From the NCBI GenBank assembly GCA_002332905.1, contig DDAM01000004.1:7120-71119 (forward strand): a stretch of DNA of 64,000 bases. Direction: 5' to 3'. Positions 8,035 to 17,231 of the stretch are shown piece after piece. How positions within the stretch are numbered: position 1 is the first letter of the stretch; every line of letters starts with the position of its first letter. The stretch comes from Firmicutes bacterium UBA2058. GTDB taxonomy: Bacteria > Bacillota > Clostridia > Tissierellales > Sedimentibacteraceae. The translations under genes were made by a program, and so were the position numbers. The notes beneath the pieces were generated by a model. It saw only the letters and a program-made list of their open reading frames with translations. It was not told the origin of the DNA and ran no database searches.

Positions 8035-8640
8035 ATGTACAATAATAACTTTAATTTACTAGATTTTTATCACGATTTGACAGAAAGTATAATAGCTGCA
8101 TTGGAAGCTAAAGACGAATACACCGCTAATCATTCCAGAAGAGTTAGTGAAATGAGTGAAAATTTATGCTCCTATTTTGACATATCTGCGTCTGAAATTG
8201 AAAAAATACACATTGCAGCTCATGTACATGACATAGGTAAAATTGGTATACCAGATAATATTTTAACAAAAAAAGGACTTCTAAATGAAGAAGAATGGAA
8301 AATTATGAGGCAGCACCCTGAAATCGGCGCTAAAATATTAAACTCTTCTAAATATTTTAAGGACATATCAGATATTGTTTTACATCATCATGAGCGTTGG
8401 GATGGAAACGGTTATCCAAATAAAATAAGCAAATTATCTATACCTTTTGGCTCCAGAATTATTGCTGTATGCGACTCAATTGATGCGATGTTAAGTGAGC
8501 GTCCTTACAGAAAATTGATGACAATGCAAGAATGTAAAAATGAAATAAAAAATGGAAGTGAGATAATGTATGATCCTTTTATTGTTAATGTTATATTAAA
8601 AAATTGGAATAAAATTGTTATAAAAAATTATAATTATTAA
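8035..8640 (+). CDS. HD-GYP domain cyclic di-GMP phosphodiesterase
   Basis: A 201-residue protein consisting almost only of an HD-GYP domain, which hydrolyses cyclic di-GMP with a bi- or trinuclear iron centre. Visible motifs: HSRR near residue 34, HVHDIGKIG with the HD pair at H65/D66, LHHHERWDGNGYP with GYP at 126-128, and CDSIDAM. No sensor domain and no signal peptide. AAGGAG precedes the ATG. It is transcribed divergently from feoA and carries its own GTTAG-N6-CTAAC operator, so it is predicted to be derepressed when iron is scarce, together with Feo uptake. Confidence 0.9.
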   Translation: MYNNNFNLLDFYHDLTESIIAALEAKDEYTANHSRRVSEMSENLCSYFDISASEIEKIHIAAHVHDIGKIGIPDNILTKKGLLNEEEWKIMRQHPEIGAKILNSSKYFKDISDIVLHHHERWDGNGYPNKISKLSIPFGSRIIAVCDSIDAMLSERPYRKLMTMQECKNEIKNGSEIMYDPFIVNVILKNWNKIVIKNYNY

Positions 8641-8652
8641 TAATATTGGCTG

Positions 8653-8680
8653 TTGACAAAATAGTAAAAATAGACTACAC
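8653..8680 (+). promoter_or_regulatory. candidate promoter of the dtxR-type gene
   Basis: TTGACA at 8653-8658, a 16-bp spacer and TACACT at 8675-8680, followed within 5 bp by a perfect operator palindrome. Confidence 0.5.
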
Positions 8681-8684
8681 TTAT

Positions 8685-8700
8685 GTTAGCGTATGCTAAC
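8685..8700. promoter_or_regulatory. DtxR-type operator, autoregulatory
   Basis: GTTAGCGTATGCTAAC, a perfect 16-bp palindrome overlapping the expected transcription start of the regulator gene. Confidence 0.78.
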
Positions 8701-8847
8701 TAGCTGATATAAAACATATAACCATATACATGTTATGTTTCCAACAATATATATTTATGAAGTTACATATATTAACAATATCTTGTAATTATAATTGTTT
8801 TATGATAGCATATTTATATAAATGATGTAAGTTTATTTGGAGGAGTT

Positions 8848-9219
8848 ATGAGAATACAAGAATCCGGAGAAAATTATTTAGAAACTATTTTGATTTTACA
8901 AAACAAAAATGGTTTTGTACGTTCTATTGATGTTGCAACAGAGCTTAACTACTCAAAAGCAAGTGTAAGTAGAGCAATGAGTATTTTAAAAAAAGCAAAT
9001 CTAATTTCTATAGAAGAGGGTGGACAAATTCTTTTGACACAGGAAGGAATAGATAAAGCAAACTCAATATACGAAAGACATAGACTTATTACTAAATTTT
9101 TAATTTCATCTTTGGGAATTAGCAGTGAAACAGCTTCAACAGACGCTTGCAGAATTGAACATATAATTAGTCAAGAAACATTTGACAAGATAAAGTCTTA
9201 TGTAAAAAATATAGAATAG
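8848..9219 (+). CDS. DtxR/IdeR-type iron-dependent repressor, short form
   Basis: A 123-residue metalloregulator: winged helix at about residues 8-65 (SIDVATELNYSKASVSRAM) and dimerisation domain to the end. Metal ligands visible are H78 and the C101-x2-E104-H105 group (ACRIEHIIS); Cys at this position is the iron-type (DtxR) signature, where MntR has Glu. The C-terminal SH3-like domain of long DtxR proteins is absent. GGAGGAG precedes the ATG. Its own promoter and those of feoA and the HD-GYP gene share GTTAG-N6-CTAAC operators, so it is the likely regulator of all three. The 147-bp leader after the operator holds nothing recognisable. Confidence 0.9.
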   Translation: MRIQESGENYLETILILQNKNGFVRSIDVATELNYSKASVSRAMSILKKANLISIEEGGQILLTQEGIDKANSIYERHRLITKFLISSLGISSETASTDACRIEHIISQETFDKIKSYVKNIE

Positions 9220-9233
9220 TAGTCTCATCATTT

Positions 9234-9266
9234 AAAAAACCTCTAACAATTAGCTAGAGGTTTTTT
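9234..9266. terminator. bidirectional intrinsic terminator
   Basis: AAAAAACCTCTA / TAGAGGTTTTTT hairpin between the convergent dtxR-type gene and murA, with T runs on both strands. Confidence 0.9.
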
Positions 9267-9277
9267 ACAATATATTA

Positions 9278-10534
9278 TTAGGATTTAATCCTTTTTATTC
9301 TTGCTCCAAGATTCATAAACTTATTTTCAATATTTTCATAGCCTCTATCTATATGATAGATTCCATTTATTTCTGTAACTCCTTCTGCAACTAATCCAGC
9401 AACTATGAGTGCTGCACCGGCTCTTAAATCTGTTGCATTTACATCAGTACCTGTCAAAACACCTGTTCCTTTTATTTTAGCAATTCTATCGCTTACTTCT
9501 ATATCAGCACCCATTTTTCTAAGCTCATCTACATACTTAAATCTACTTTCAAATACACTTTCTTCTATCATACTTTCACCATGTAATGATGATAATAACA
9601 CTGCCATAGGTTGTTGCAGATCCGTAGGAAAGCCAGGATAAGGCAATGTTTTTATATTTACTGGCACAAGTTCTTTTTCATAAAATACTCTTAGTGAATC
9701 GCCATATTCTTCAATTCCCATTCCCATTTCAACAAGTTTTGCAGTAATAGGCTCCAGATGTTTAGGTATAATTCCATCTATTATTATATCACCCTTAGTT
9801 GCTGCGGCAGCAACCATGTAAGTACCAGCTTCTATTTGATCCGGTATTACACCATATGTGCACCCTTTAAGCTCAGCGACACCATTTATTCTTATAACAT
9901 CTGTTCCCGCTCCCTTTATATCAGCACCCATTGCATTCAAAAAGTTAGCAGTATCAACTATATGTGGCTCTTTAGCTGCATTTTCTATTGTAGTTCTTCC
10001 CACAGCATAAACAGCAGCTAACATTATATTGATTGTAGCCCCAACGCTTGCAAAATCTAAATATATCCTATTTCCAATTAACTTATCAGCAAAAAATGTT
10101 ATGCTTTTATCTGTAAGTTCAACCGTAGCGCCTAATGCTTCAAAACCTTTAATATGATAATCAAATTTTCTTTCACCTATGTCGCATCCACCTGGAAGTG
10201 GCATAGAAACTCTCTTAAACCTTCCTAAGCCTACACCCCACATATAATAGGAAGCTCTTATATTTTTTGGCAATGCTTTAATTATGTTAATTTCTTTTAC
10301 TTCACTCGCATCTATTTCCATAGAAGTTTCATCAATCATTTCAACTTTAGCACCTATGCTTGTAAGTATTTCTTTATAAACCTTTACATCCTCTATCATA
10401 GGTATATTTTCAATAATACACTTTTCTTTGCACAAAACTGTAGATGGTATTATAGCGAGAGCAGCATTTTTGAAGCCGCTAATATTAACCTTGCCCTTAA
10501 GCTTTGTACCACCTTCTATTATAAATTTTGACAT
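9278..10534 (-). CDS. murA: UDP-N-acetylglucosamine 1-carboxyvinyltransferase
   Basis: First committed step of peptidoglycan synthesis: transfers enolpyruvate from PEP to UDP-GlcNAc in the cytosol. 418 residues, the normal length. Key residues are K22-N23 (SGFKNAAL), the R93 region (NIRASYYMWG) and the catalytic loop LPGGCDIG with Cys117, the fosfomycin target. The ribosome site AAGGGGAAAG lies before the ATG. It is the last gene of the walRKHI group on the minus strand, separated by 98 bp, which ties cell-wall precursor synthesis to the WalRK wall-stress system by position. Confidence 0.97.
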   Translation of the reverse strand: MSKFIIEGGTKLKGKVNISGFKNAALAIIPSTVLCKEKCIIENIPMIEDVKVYKEILTSIGAKVEMIDETSMEIDASEVKEINIIKALPKNIRASYYMWGVGLGRFKRVSMPLPGGCDIGERKFDYHIKGFEALGATVELTDKSITFFADKLIGNRIYLDFASVGATINIMLAAVYAVGRTTIENAAKEPHIVDTANFLNAMGADIKGAGTDVIRINGVAELKGCTYGVIPDQIEAGTYMVAAAATKGDIIIDGIIPKHLEPITAKLVEMGMGIEEYGDSLRVFYEKELVPVNIKTLPYPGFPTDLQQPMAVLLSSLHGESMIEESVFESRFKYVDELRKMGADIEVSDRIAKIKGTGVLTGTDVNATDLRAGAALIVAGLVAEGVTEINGIYHIDRGYENIENKFMNLGARIKRIKS

Positions 10535-10632
10535 ATAACTTTCCCCTTGAAATATTCTTTTGAACTATAACGTTTCCAAATAAGTATACAGTTATAAGAT
10601 ACTATACTATTTTTTTTTCAATTTTGCAACTA

Positions 10633-11469
10633 TTAATATTCTCCTGCTACAAGATAAACGAATGTATTATCACTAAAAATTACTTTCCAAACCAAGTCTA
10701 CATCTATAGAGTTTATGTTTTCAAATTCCTCATTTTCACTAGTATAATAACATATCTGAATATCTGTAACTTCTTTGTTATTTATAGAATCATAGGTCAT
10801 AAGCCTTAGAAGAGCCTCAGCTGCTGGTATAGATGTTATTTGAGCTCTTTCATTTAAACTAACAATCTTTTGCATTTCAAATTTAAAGACTTCTTCTCCC
10901 TTTATATAAAAATTCATATAGGCATTCTCAAGATTATAACCCTTATATCTTTCTACAAATGTAATTAACTTATAATCATTAATGTTAACCTCGTTAACTT
11001 TAATAAAATTACTAGCATCTATTTTTTTTTCATTACAAAAATCACTAATAATATTATCGACAGATTCTGTGTTTTTTATTTCAGTGCTATAGGCTTTTTC
11101 ATTATTATAAATAATTTTTTTCATTCCAACGATTTCTATTGAATCGAATTCATTTTCATAAAACAATACTTCATCATTAATTATGCCATCATATTCTCCG
11201 ATAAAGTTTTCTATAAGTTCTTCACTAGGATTAATAATGTCATATTTAATCTCTAAAAATGGAGCTTTATAAATCTTGCTTGGAATTTCGCAAGATGTAG
11301 TTATGTTTTTCGTTTTTAGAATTTCTTTTACACTATTTAAAAACTCTTCTTTATCCTCTAAATCATATTTTTCAGTAAAATTATCTGAAATATAAATATA
11401 TCCAAATAAGAAAACATTAACTACTAAAAAAGCAACTATTAAAATAGTATTAGATTTATTCCAATCCAT
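10633..11469 (-). CDS. walI: WalI/YycI-like regulatory protein
   Basis: A 278-residue membrane-anchored protein with one N-terminal helix (about residues 7-27, TILIVAFLVVNVFLFGYIYI) and an extracytoplasmic domain. In Bacillus, YycI and YycH bind the WalK kinase at the membrane and restrain it. Sequence similarity within the family is low; the call rests on topology, size, the terminal FLVAGEY-type strand and position directly after YycH and WalK. A short hairpin repeat precedes its GAGAGG ribosome site. Confidence 0.72.
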   Translation of the reverse strand: MDWNKSNTILIVAFLVVNVFLFGYIYISDNFTEKYDLEDKEEFLNSVKEILKTKNITTSCEIPSKIYKAPFLEIKYDIINPSEELIENFIGEYDGIINDEVLFYENEFDSIEIVGMKKIIYNNEKAYSTEIKNTESVDNIISDFCNEKKIDASNFIKVNEVNINDYKLITFVERYKGYNLENAYMNFYIKGEEVFKFEMQKIVSLNERAQITSIPAAEALLRLMTYDSINNKEVTDIQICYYTSENEEFENINSIDVDLVWKVIFSDNTFVYLVAGEY

Positions 11470-11480
11470 AATTACCTCTC

Positions 11481-11545
11481 ATTATACCACTTAGTGGCAT
11501 CACAATAATTTTAAAGTAAAATGTTACTTTATTTCACTCTTTCTA
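11481..11545 (-). repeat. short intergenic hairpin repeat between walH and walI
   Basis: Two adjacent hairpins (TGCCAC..GTGGTA and AAAGTAAC..TTACTTT) sit just upstream of the walI ribosome site. The TGCCAC/GTGG part resembles the repeats in the atp operon gaps (43490 and 45922). Confidence 0.5.
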
Positions 11546-12925
11546 CTACTGTTCTTCAAGTAAGGAACCAGTTATAGCATTAAATATATAAACTTTATCG
11601 TTAATCTCAACAACCCAAACTACTATTAGATGCTGCTCTTTAATACTTCTAGCATAATCAAAATATGCTAAATAGACATTGTCTATATCTTTTACCATTG
11701 ATTTATCTATTACTTTTAAAGTGTTGGTCGCTATGCCTTCATCAGTCACACTTAATTGATTTTCAAGCACTTCTTCAAATGAAAGAATTTCTTCTTTTTT
11801 CTTTTCGCTGTCCTGCTTTGTATCTTCGTTTCTTATAAATCTTTTATAGGAAACAACATTATTGCCTATCACTTCTACTTCTAAAGCTGAACTTTCCCTA
11901 ACCTTACTAAATAGTATAGGTTTGTTTAGAATTCTGTATGTAAATACAAAATCATAACCAAAATTACCATCATTTTGTACAACATTTACCTCGCTCAAAT
12001 ACATATCAGGCGGGAAATCTAAAAAGTTCATAGCAAATTTAAGAGCTATCATAAGGCTTTCATAAACATCACTGCTATTATTAATGTTTATATTTGAATC
12101 AAAAAAGTCTAGTAAACCCTCAGAACTTATTTTTAGTACTTTTTCATTTTTATAATTATATAAAATGTCACCCTCAATATCTTCTGATTTTCTAACATAA
12201 TCATAACTGTTTGTAAAATATTCCTTCGCAATATCTTCAATGGCTGTCTTATTTTTTACATCAAGCTCCGACTGTACAAATACTGGATTTGAAGCATTTT
12301 TTATGTTAGGAATTGGTATAGGTATTATTTCATCACCTATCTCAATATTTTGAATATATTCTACATAATTATCATCACTTAAAGTTTTTAAGCTATCATA
12401 TAAGTTTGCATTATTAATTAAAGAATTTTTGATAACAACAGTCGAATCACCATTATAGATATATATATTGTTATTTTCATTTAGCCCAAAAACAATTTTT
12501 TCAATATAATTTATCTTAGTCTTAATATTATCCTTGCTTAATCCAAATTTTCCAATGAAAATCTCCAATGGAAGTTTGTTTTCAAATTCCAGCATTAAAT
12601 ATTCCTCAGGATAAAATTCACCGCCTATTGAGCTGTATTGACTTTCATTAAATTTTTTTAAAGCTATCTCTAAATTTTCCACAGCCTTTTGCCAAAATAC
12701 TATATCATTTTCTAAGTAAAATTCTTTTAAAGTATCTTTAGTCTTCAAAATATATTTATTTGGCTTAACAATATCCCACAGATTAATATCTGGCTCTTTC
12801 TCAGATACCTTATCATCCTCTTTATTCAACGACAAAAAATCAGGTAGCTGCAACCAAACCTGACTACTTAGAAAAATACATGTCATTACCATTAAAAATA
12901 AGATTAAATTTTTTATAATTTTCAT
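11546..12925 (-). CDS. walH: WalH/YycH-like two-component regulatory protein
   Basis: A 459-residue protein with a signal anchor (KNLILFLMVMTCIFLSSQ) and a large extracytoplasmic domain, between the walK and walI genes exactly as YycH is elsewhere. YycH forms a complex with YycI and WalK that tunes kinase activity. The ATG at 12925 follows GGTGG; a GTG at 12934 is also in frame. No catalytic motif is expected and none is seen. Its C terminus (HLIVVWVVEINDKVYIFNAITG) matches the family pattern. Confidence 0.75.
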   Translation of the reverse strand: MKIIKNLILFLMVMTCIFLSSQVWLQLPDFLSLNKEDDKVSEKEPDINLWDIVKPNKYILKTKDTLKEFYLENDIVFWQKAVENLEIALKKFNESQYSSIGGEFYPEEYLMLEFENKLPLEIFIGKFGLSKDNIKTKINYIEKIVFGLNENNNIYIYNGDSTVVIKNSLINNANLYDSLKTLSDDNYVEYIQNIEIGDEIIPIPIPNIKNASNPVFVQSELDVKNKTAIEDIAKEYFTNSYDYVRKSEDIEGDILYNYKNEKVLKISSEGLLDFFDSNININNSSDVYESLMIALKFAMNFLDFPPDMYLSEVNVVQNDGNFGYDFVFTYRILNKPILFSKVRESSALEVEVIGNNVVSYKRFIRNEDTKQDSEKKKEEILSFEEVLENQLSVTDEGIATNTLKVIDKSMVKDIDNVYLAYFDYARSIKEQHLIVVWVVEINDKVYIFNAITGSLLEEQ

Positions 12926-12936
12926 ACTAACCACCT

Positions 12937-12963
12937 AAGCGTGAAACGCTTTTCTTCACGCTT
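12937..12963 (-). repeat. AAGCGTGAA hairpin between walK and walH
   Basis: AAGCGTGAA / TTCACGCTT palindrome directly before the walH ribosome site; it resembles the first hairpin of the repeat in the atpD-atpC gap. Confidence 0.55.
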
Positions 12964-14751
12964 TTACTTTAACAATTTAGGTATCTTTATAACAACTGTA
13001 GTACCAACATGATGCTCACTATTAATTTCTATTTCACTATCATGTGCTTTCGCTATTTGGTCTGCAATCGAAAGCCCTAAACCAGTACCACCCATCTGAC
13101 GAGTTCTAGCTTTATCAACCCTATAAAATCTCTCAAATACATGGTTTAAATCATCCTTTGGTATACCTATACCAGTATCTTTTATAGTTATAATAACCTT
13201 ACTTGTTTCAGCTGAAACATTAATACTAACCTCTCCACCCTCAGGTGTGTACTTTATTGCATTTCCGACTATATTTAAAAGTATCTGCTCAAGACCATCC
13301 TTATCAAACAATACATTAGAATTTCTACTATCTAAATTGCAAGGCATACTAATATTTTTATTTTTTGCTTGTAACAAAAGTCTTGTATGAGTATCTTTAA
13401 CTATTCCATTAATATTAATTTTTTCTTTTGTCCAAGTTGTTTCTTCATGATCCATCCTAGATAATTTTAATAAATCGCTGACTAAACGTGACATTCTGTC
13501 ACTTTCACTGTTTATTACTTTTAAAAAGTCAGTTGCTACAGCCTTTTCCTCCAATGCACCTTCAAGCAAAGTTTCTGTATAGCTTTTAATTGTAGTGATA
13601 GGTGTTTTTAGCTCATGAGATACATTAGCAACAAATTCTTTTTGCAGCTTTTCCATTTTAAACTGCTCTGTTATATTTTTAAATACTAAAATTACGCCAC
13701 CTATTTGATTTTGTCCATCCATAAATGGCGCATAGTCTATCTTATACGTTTCTTTTTCTGTTTCTAATACATATGTTCCATTCCAATTATTTTCTTTTAT
13801 TTTATCTAGATATAGATCATGTGTTTTTCTAGAAATAATTTGATCATAATATATATCCTTGCTTCTTACAGCTAATATTCTTTTCGCAACAGGATTTATA
13901 TGAATTATATCTCCCTTTTTATCTACTGTTAATATACCGTCTGCCATGTATGTGAAGGTAGTTTCCATTTTACTCTTCTCTTGAGTTAATCTAGCCATAC
14001 TCATTTTCAACTCGTCTATTAGGAAGTTAAACATTTTTCCAAGATGCCCTATCTCATCATCAGACTTTATATCAACCTTTTGATCAAAATTTCCCTGAGA
14101 CATTTGTTTTGCTTTTATTGTTAAATCTTTAATTGGTCCTGTAATACTTTTAGACATGACTAGACCTAGCACAATTGTGAGAAAAAGAGCTATAACAGTA
14201 GCCTGTGTAAACATATCTTTAGATTGATTAACAGTTGCATATATATAGCTAATATCATTTGTTAAATAAATATACCCCTTAATATCACCATCATCATTTT
14301 TTACAGGGTATGAAACATGGCTAATTTGTGCATCCTCTAATTCACTATATAAAATAGTTTCTGCTGTAGTTCCATTTAAGGACCTTGTTAATATCTCGCT
14401 GCTTATTCTTTCCACATTATACGCGCTATACTCCTCAAAGCCGGCAATACTGGATGCAATAATAGTCTTGTTCATATCGTTTAAAATTATATAAACATTT
14501 TCATTATATCCAAGCTGTATATTATTTTGAACATTAAGTCGTATGCTTTCAACATTTTTTATCCAATCGTTTTGCTGCATTGCGCTTGAAGATGCGTAAA
14601 TGGAGGTAACACGAGCCCTTATGTTTCTTGAATTCAAATCAAGTTGAATTTTCTCAAATTGTGTGACAATAAAAAAACCAACTATGGTCATAGCAAGAAA
14701 GATTAATAAAAAATATATTATTACAAATCTCCATCTAATACTTTTAAACAT
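12964..14751 (-). CDS. walK: sensor histidine kinase WalK
   Basis: A 595-residue membrane kinase of the essential WalRK system controlling cell-wall metabolism. Order: helix about 8-30, extracytoplasmic sensor 31-180 (Cache-like), helix 181-203, HAMP about 200-255, PAS about 260-360, HisKA with phospho-acceptor His379 (NVSHELKTP) and a C-terminal ATPase with N (NIVGNAIKYTPEGG), G1 (DTGIGIP) and G2 (GGTGLGLSI) boxes. The ribosome site is GAGG. It lies downstream of walR and upstream of walH/walI, the canonical order. Confidence 0.94.
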   Translation of the reverse strand: MFKSIRWRFVIIYFLLIFLAMTIVGFFIVTQFEKIQLDLNSRNIRARVTSIYASSSAMQQNDWIKNVESIRLNVQNNIQLGYNENVYIILNDMNKTIIASSIAGFEEYSAYNVERISSEILTRSLNGTTAETILYSELEDAQISHVSYPVKNDDGDIKGYIYLTNDISYIYATVNQSKDMFTQATVIALFLTIVLGLVMSKSITGPIKDLTIKAKQMSQGNFDQKVDIKSDDEIGHLGKMFNFLIDELKMSMARLTQEKSKMETTFTYMADGILTVDKKGDIIHINPVAKRILAVRSKDIYYDQIISRKTHDLYLDKIKENNWNGTYVLETEKETYKIDYAPFMDGQNQIGGVILVFKNITEQFKMEKLQKEFVANVSHELKTPITTIKSYTETLLEGALEEKAVATDFLKVINSESDRMSRLVSDLLKLSRMDHEETTWTKEKININGIVKDTHTRLLLQAKNKNISMPCNLDSRNSNVLFDKDGLEQILLNIVGNAIKYTPEGGEVSINVSAETSKVIITIKDTGIGIPKDDLNHVFERFYRVDKARTRQMGGTGLGLSIADQIAKAHDSEIEINSEHHVGTTVVIKIPKLLK

Positions 14752-14767
14752 TATCTATACCTCATAA

Positions 14768-14836
14768 TAAAAAGTTTATTACTTTTTTATCTGTAAAAGA
14801 TTTATTACTTTTTGTTTATAAAAAGTTTATTTGTAG
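14768..14836. repeat. imperfect direct repeats in the walR-walK gap
   Basis: AAAAAGTTTATTACTTTT (14768), AAAAGATTTATTACTTTT (14793) and a partial AAAAAGTTTATTTG (14820) fill the gap between walK and walR. Each copy can fold on itself (AAAAGT/ACTTTT). No function assigned. Confidence 0.5.
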
Positions 14837-15526
14837 TTAATTTTGACTTTTAAAGTAATATCCTACTCCACGCTTAGTTATTATATATTTATCTTCTTCA
14901 GTTTCTATTTTTTCTCTTAATCTTCTTATAGTAACATCAACTGTCCTTAAATCTCCAAATTCATAATTCCAAACAGACTTTAATAAATGCTCTCTGTCAA
15001 ATGTTTTATCAGGGTTTTGTATAAAATATTTTAATAAATCAAACTCTCTATTTGTTAAATCAACAATTGCTCCATTTTTAGAAACCTCAAAATTATTTAA
15101 GTTTATTTCTAAATTTCCAACTGCTGTTATTTTAGATTTCATTTCTTCTTCTACTGTAGATAGCCTAACTCTTCTTAGGTTTGCTTTAACTCTAGCAACT
15201 AGTTCTTTATTACTAAAAGGTTTTATTATATAATCATCTGCTCCAAGCTCCAAGCCCGTAATTCTATCATGCTCTTCTTCCTTTGCAGTAAGCATTAGAA
15301 CAGGCATAACATACTCCATACGTATTTCTCTTAAAACCTCAAAACCATTTTTTTTAGGTAGCATAACGTCCAATACTATTAAATCAGGTTTAACTTCATG
15401 AACTGCTTTTATAGCATCTTCTCCGTCATATACAGTCTGAACATCGAAACCTTCTTTTTTTAAATTATATTTAATAATTTCAGCTATTGGTCTTTCATCA
15501 TCAACAACTAGAATTTTTTCGTCCAT
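14837..15526 (-). CDS. walR: response regulator WalR
   Basis: A 229-residue OmpR-family regulator: receiver domain 1-120 with acidic pair D9/D10, phospho-acceptor D53 (DLIVLDVMLP) and K103 region (IIKPFSNKE), then a winged-helix DNA-binding domain (about 130-228, DLRTVDVTIRRLREKIE, RGVGYYF). The start at 15526 follows GGAGGGG by 5 bp; the frame is open to 15568 but without a ribosome site. First gene of the wal-murA group and divergent from a subtilase, so the 130-bp gap 15527-15656 should hold promoters for both. Confidence 0.94.
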   Translation of the reverse strand: MDEKILVVDDERPIAEIIKYNLKKEGFDVQTVYDGEDAIKAVHEVKPDLIVLDVMLPKKNGFEVLREIRMEYVMPVLMLTAKEEEHDRITGLELGADDYIIKPFSNKELVARVKANLRRVRLSTVEEEMKSKITAVGNLEINLNNFEVSKNGAIVDLTNREFDLLKYFIQNPDKTFDREHLLKSVWNYEFGDLRTVDVTIRRLREKIETEEDKYIITKRGVGYYFKSQN

Positions 15527-15656
15527 TATTCCCCTCCATAATATTTTGTTATAAATACTATTATACATTATTTTTAAATAAAATTACAGCAATTTTTTTA
15601 ATTTGCACACCAACAACAGCCATCTTGCATAAATTAATTGCAAGAAGGTGACTAAT

Positions 15657-16829
15657 ATGAAAAAAGATAACATATATGCGAAGGCATGTCCATTTTTACA
15701 ATCGATTATAACATCAAATAAAAATGAAAGTATTCCTGTTATTGTCAGCTTGAAAAGCCAAAAAGCATATACTAAAAGTAATGTTTCAGCGCTTTCTAAG
15801 CGAATAAAATATGAACTACCTATAGTTAACGGTTTTGCTTGCGACATGAGTATACCACAATTAAAAAAATTCTATACAAACGAAGATATAGACTTTATTT
15901 CATATGATTCCAGTATTCACACTATAATTAATGTTGCAGGTAAAACAATTGGCGCTGATAAAGTTAATACTATGGGATACACTGGAAGGGGAGTAACTAT
16001 TGCAACTATAGATACGGGAATAACAATGCATAGAGATTTACTTTTCCCTACGAATAGAATAGTAGGATTTAAGGATTTTCTTAAAAACAATAATAGGCCT
16101 TATGACGATAATGGTCATGGAACACATATAGCAGGAATCATTGCTTCAAGTGGAATATCGTCAAAAGGAAAATATAAAGGTATTGCACCTGAAGCCAATA
16201 TATTAGCCTTAAAAGCATTAGATCAGGATGGAAATGGTAAAGTATCAGATATATTATCTGCTATACAATGGGTGATTTATACAAAGGATATATTTAAAAC
16301 TAAGATACTAAACTTATCTTTAGGAACTGCAGCACAATACTCTGAACGTTTGGATCCTCTTGTTAAAGCAGCAAACAAAGCAATAGAAAGCGGACTGATT
16401 GTAATTGCTGCTGTAGGTAATAACGGCCCAAATCCTAGAAGTATACTATCACCAGCAACGAGCAGATTTGTTATATCAGTGGGCGCATGTGATGACAAAA
16501 GAGGTTCTGCAATAAATGATGCCACTATACCAACATTCTCTAGCAGAGGCCCTACTAAAGACAGAGTAAAAAAGCCTGATTTATTAGCACCAGGTGTAAA
16601 CATAACTTCTTTATCTAGCACAGATAATACAGGTTATTCATCATTAACAGGAACATCTATGGCTGCCCCTATTGTTTCAGGTGCAGTTGCTCTTTTATTA
16701 CAAAAAATGCCTAATTTAACACACTTTGAGGCTAAAAAAATACTTGCGGAAAACTGTACTAGAATTGGAGGAACACAATTTGAAGAAGGTGCAGGTGTCT
16801 TGAATTTAAATAAACTATTTGATATATAA
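15657..16829 (+). CDS. S8 subtilisin-like serine protease, AprX-like, without signal peptide
   Basis: A 390-residue subtilase with the full triad Asp119 (TIDTGI), His154 (NGHGTHIAGI) and Ser334 (GTSMAAPIVSGA), plus the oxyanion Asn in VGNNGPN. Residues 1-95 form a pro-domain-like region. No signal peptide is visible, so it resembles the cytosolic AprX/intracellular protease group. The ATG at 15657 follows AGAAGG by 7 bp; a GTG at 15648 is in frame. It is divergent from walR and convergent with spoIIID. A role in sporulation or stationary phase is inferred from location only. Confidence 0.9.
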   Translation: MKKDNIYAKACPFLQSIITSNKNESIPVIVSLKSQKAYTKSNVSALSKRIKYELPIVNGFACDMSIPQLKKFYTNEDIDFISYDSSIHTIINVAGKTIGADKVNTMGYTGRGVTIATIDTGITMHRDLLFPTNRIVGFKDFLKNNNRPYDDNGHGTHIAGIIASSGISSKGKYKGIAPEANILALKALDQDGNGKVSDILSAIQWVIYTKDIFKTKILNLSLGTAAQYSERLDPLVKAANKAIESGLIVIAAVGNNGPNPRSILSPATSRFVISVGACDDKRGSAINDATIPTFSSRGPTKDRVKKPDLLAPGVNITSLSSTDNTGYSSLTGTSMAAPIVSGAVALLLQKMPNLTHFEAKKILAENCTRIGGTQFEEGAGVLNLNKLFDI

Positions 16830-16841
16830 TTTTTTGCATGA

Positions 16842-16878
16842 AAAAAGGGAGCATTCAATATTTCTCCCTTTTTCCATG
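16842..16878. terminator. bidirectional intrinsic terminator
   Basis: AAAAAGGGAG / CTCCCTTTTT hairpin between the convergent subtilase and spoIIID genes. Confidence 0.88.
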
Positions 16879-17148
16879 TTATAAATTTATTACCTCTTTA
16901 TCTACTTCCTTATATTTTAGGCGTGTAGCTTTTCCTCCCCTAATATGCCTTTCTGATTTATTTTTTAATAAAATCTTCTTAACATCATTTGCAATAGGAG
17001 GGTTTATTTTTGGTAGTCTTTCGGTTACATCTTTATGGACTGTACTTTTACTTACACCAAATTTTTTTGCTGTCTGTCTAACTGTTGATTCAGTATTTAT
17101 AATATATTCCGCTATTTCCATTGCTCTTTTTTCTATGTAATCCTTCAT
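16879..17148 (-). CDS. spoIIID: sporulation transcriptional regulator SpoIIID
   Basis: An 89-residue DNA-binding protein that switches mother-cell transcription after engulfment. The helix-turn-helix is at about residues 22-42 (TVRQTAKKFGVSKSTVHKDV), followed by the conserved basic tail (SERHIRGGKATRLKYK). Length matches the family. GGGGG lies before the ATG. It is 83 bp downstream of spoIIQ on the same strand, with spoIID divergent beyond, the standard clostridial cluster. Presence indicates an endospore former. Confidence 0.96.
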   Translation of the reverse strand: MKDYIEKRAMEIAEYIINTESTVRQTAKKFGVSKSTVHKDVTERLPKINPPIANDVKKILLKNKSERHIRGGKATRLKYKEVDKEVINL

Positions 17149-17231
17149 ACTTAACCCCCTTTAGTAAAGCAACCGTCTTATTTTAATTCATATGCATGAG
17201 TACATTATAATAGAACATATCTTAGTATTTT

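Noticed and set aside
8848..9219. Manganese regulator MntR
   Set aside because: The metal site has Cys101 where MntR has Glu, and the sites control feo genes, so an iron regulator is more likely.
16277..16621. 114-codon open frame opposite the subtilase
   Set aside because: Lies wholly within the conserved protease domain on the other strand, with no ribosome site or recognisable motif.
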